Shown piece by piece: positions 4,835 to 5,763 of a stretch of 5,763 nucleotides of DNA. The notes beneath the pieces are model-generated. The model did not search any database and was not told the origin of the DNA. It saw only the letters and a list, made by a program, of their open reading frames with translations. Each line of letters begins with the position of its first letter. Within the stretch, counting starts at the first letter, position 1. Made by a program: the position numbers and the translations under genes. Source of the stretch: Clostridiales bacterium (lineage in GTDB: Bacteria; Bacillota_A; Clostridia; Lachnospirales; Lachnospiraceae); contig JASKJZ010000181.1 in the NCBI GenBank assembly GCA_030154385.1, positions 1 to 5,763 on the forward strand, in the 5' to 3' direction.

Positions 4835-5254
4835 ATGCCAACTTTTAACCAATTAGTAAGAAAAGGAAGACAAACAGTAGAGAAAAAATCTACTTCTCCA
4901 GCACTTCAAAAGAGCTTTAACTCTTTGAGCAAAAAGTCTACAGATACTTCTTCTCCACAAAAGAGAGGTGTTTGTACAGCAGTTAGAACTGCTACTCCAA
5001 AGAAGCCTAACTCCGCTCTTCGTAAAATTGCCAGAGTTCGTCTTTCAAACGGTATCGAAGTAACAAGTTATATCCCAGGTGAAGGACATAACTTACAGGA
5101 GCATAGCGTTGTTCTTATTCGTGGTGGTAGGGTAAAAGACTTACCAGGTACCCGTTATCACATCATCAGAGGTACCCTTGATACCGCAGGTGTTGCGAAT
5201 AGAAAACAGGCTAGATCCAAGTATGGTGCTAAGAGACCAAAAGCCGCTAAATAA
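4835..5254 (+). CDS. rpsL: 30S ribosomal protein S12
   Basis: The 139-residue product is S12, a protein of the 30S decoding centre that contributes to tRNA selection fidelity. Motifs visible are [11 protein letters not shown] at the N-terminus, PQKRGVCT (41-48), [11 protein letters not shown] (54-64), [28 protein letters not shown] (82-109) and the C-terminal [10 protein letters not shown]. Residues 27-40 contain the insertion (about 13 residues relative to E. coli) typical of Gram-positive S12. The lysines corresponding to E. coli Lys43 and Lys88, sites of streptomycin-resistance changes, are Lys56 and Lys101 here and are wild type. Asp102 matches the aspartate that is methylthiolated in some bacteria. 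Codon choice differs from the upstream genes (regular use of CGT/AGA, GGT and TCT), in line with high expression. It is the first gene of the str operon in this window and has its own strong promoter. Confidence 0.98.
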   Translation: MPTFNQLVRKGRQTVEKKSTSPALQKSFNSLSKKSTDTSSPQKRGVCTAVRTATPKKPNSALRKIARVRLSNGIEVTSYIPGEGHNLQEHSVVLIRGGRVKDLPGTRYHIIRGTLDTAGVANRKQARSKYGAKRPKAAK

Positions 5255-5279
5255 TAAAACGAGACTACGTTTTGTTATT
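5250..5279 (+). promoter_or_regulatory. Hairpin overlapping the rpsL stop codon
   Basis: AATAATAAAACG (5250-5261) pairs with CGTTTTGTTATT (5268-5279) over 12 bp with one U-G pair and a six-base loop. The left arm includes the rpsL stop codon. No T-run follows beyond the stem, so it is not a typical terminator. It may stabilise the rpsL 3' end, act as a partial attenuator, or take part in regulation of rpsG translation; these roles are inference. Confidence 0.55.
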
Positions 5280-5408
5280 CAATAGTTTGTATTTTCACTA
5301 ATTAATGAAAGTGCCGGATTAATTTTTACTTTAGTATTTAAAAGATAGATTAAATCAGGTGCGAGACACTTAATTACAGTGAGTACCGATGAATTATTTA
5401 TATTAAAT
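5280..5408. other. rpsL-rpsG spacer, function unclear
   Basis: Together with the preceding hairpin this makes a 169-base gap between two genes that are usually closer in a tightly packed operon. It is AT-rich and contains a near-palindrome TTTCACTAATTAATGAAA at about 5293-5310 (one mismatched pair). I see no open reading frame and no well-spaced sigma-A promoter that leaves the rpsG ribosome binding site intact. In E. coli the equivalent spacer is the binding site for S7, which represses its own operon; whether this one works similarly is unknown. Confidence 0.4.
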
Positions 5409-5416
5409 AAGGAGGG
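5409..5416 (+). promoter_or_regulatory. rpsG ribosome binding site
   Basis: AAGGAGGG lies 7 bases before a GTG codon at 5424. The strong site and the conserved MPRKG start of S7 together establish the GTG as the true start. Confidence 0.9.
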
Positions 5417-5423
5417 AAGTAAC

Positions 5424-5763
5424 GTGCCACGTAAAGGACATATTCAAAAAAGAGATGTATTAGCAGATCCATTATACAATAGCAAAGTTGTTACTAAGTT
5501 AATCAACAACATTATGTTAGATGGTAAAAAAGGTGTTGCTCAAAAGATTGTATATGGAGCATTTGACAAGGTATCTGCAAAAACTGGCAAGGATCCTGTG
5601 GAAGCTTTCGAAGAAGCAATGAACAATATCATGCCTCTACTTGAAGTAAAGGCAAGACGTATTGGTGGAGCAACTTATCAGGTACCTATCGAAGTAAGAC
5701 CTGATAGAAGACAAGCGCTTGCACTTCGTTGGATTACTCTGTATTCTCGTAAAAGAGGAGAGA
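5424..5763 (+). CDS. rpsG: 30S ribosomal protein S7 (3' end cut by window edge)
   Basis: The visible 113 codons plus one base encode the N-terminal part of S7, usually about 156 residues, which nucleates assembly of the 30S head and contacts tRNA at the E site. The start is GTG, read as Met, giving [20 protein letters not shown]. Further conserved parts are [15 protein letters not shown] (23-37), the stretch [19 protein letters not shown] (84-102 by family pattern; about 74-92 here) and [10 protein letters not shown] (95-104). No frameshift or stop is seen; the truncation is only the sequence edge. It follows rpsL in the usual str-operon order, where fusA and tuf would be expected next. Codon use matches rpsL. 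A separate promoter is not evident, so it is probably co-transcribed with rpsL. Confidence 0.96.
   Translation, partial: MPRKGHIQKRDVLADPLYNSKVVTKLINNIMLDGKKGVAQKIVYGAFDKVSAKTGKDPVEAFEEAMNNIMPLLEVKARRIGGATYQVPIEVRPDRRQALALRWITLYSRKRGE

Noticed and set aside
1..5763. CRISPR arrays, tRNA or rRNA genes, insertion sequences, prophage genes
   Set aside because: No spaced direct repeats, cloverleaf-like segments, transposase motifs or terminal inverted repeats were seen; the tandem repeats present are coding.

Overview
The window is low-GC Gram-positive (Firmicutes) chromosomal DNA, most likely from a spore-forming member of Clostridia such as a Lachnospiraceae. Four things point there: strong AGGAGG-type ribosome binding sites, near-consensus sigma-A promoters, an S12 protein with the Firmicutes-type insertion, and a YyaC-type sporulation gene. 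A DUF5711-type gene followed by a CvpA-type gene also fits that family. The assignment rests on recalled family patterns, not on a database search. The first 13 bases match the 3' end of a standard Illumina adapter, so the left edge is probably an untrimmed contig end.

Layout from left to right. An adapter remnant (1-13) is followed by a long terminator hairpin (25-74) that belongs to a gene outside the window or serves the reverse-strand gene. A yyaC-like sporulation gene lies on the minus strand (220-792). A 255-bp divergent spacer carries a good sigma-A promoter for the plus-strand genes. Three envelope-type genes follow. The first (1048-2274) encodes a bitopic membrane protein with a probable degenerate MPN-like N-terminal domain, one membrane helix, a long Glu/Lys-rich linker with in-frame tandem repeats, and a C-terminal LysM domain. 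The second (2339-3517) encodes a DUF5711-type single-pass protein with a beta-rich outer domain. The third (3514-4158) encodes a CvpA-family multi-pass protein and overlaps the second by 4 bases.

Next comes a small HD-domain metal-dependent phosphohydrolase gene (4249-4746) with its own fully consensus promoter (TTGACA-17-TATAAT), overlapped by an inverted repeat. The window ends with the start of the ribosomal str operon: rpsL (S12, 4835-5254) and a right-truncated rpsG (S7, 5424-5763). The rpsL promoter is also fully consensus (TTGACA-16-TATAAT) with an extended -10 and an upstream A-tract, and it lies inside the 3' end of the HD gene.

Functionally, the LysM, DUF5711 and CvpA genes look like a cell-envelope group: a wall-anchored sensor or scaffold, an extracytoplasmic beta protein and a polytopic partner. 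This grouping is inference from architecture and adjacency. The HD gene and the ribosomal genes are separate transcription units by promoter evidence, though the HD transcript could read through into rpsL. The most interesting parts are the MPN-like/LysM protein, the compact dual-use DNA between the HD gene and rpsL, and the structured leader and spacer of the rpsL-rpsG message.
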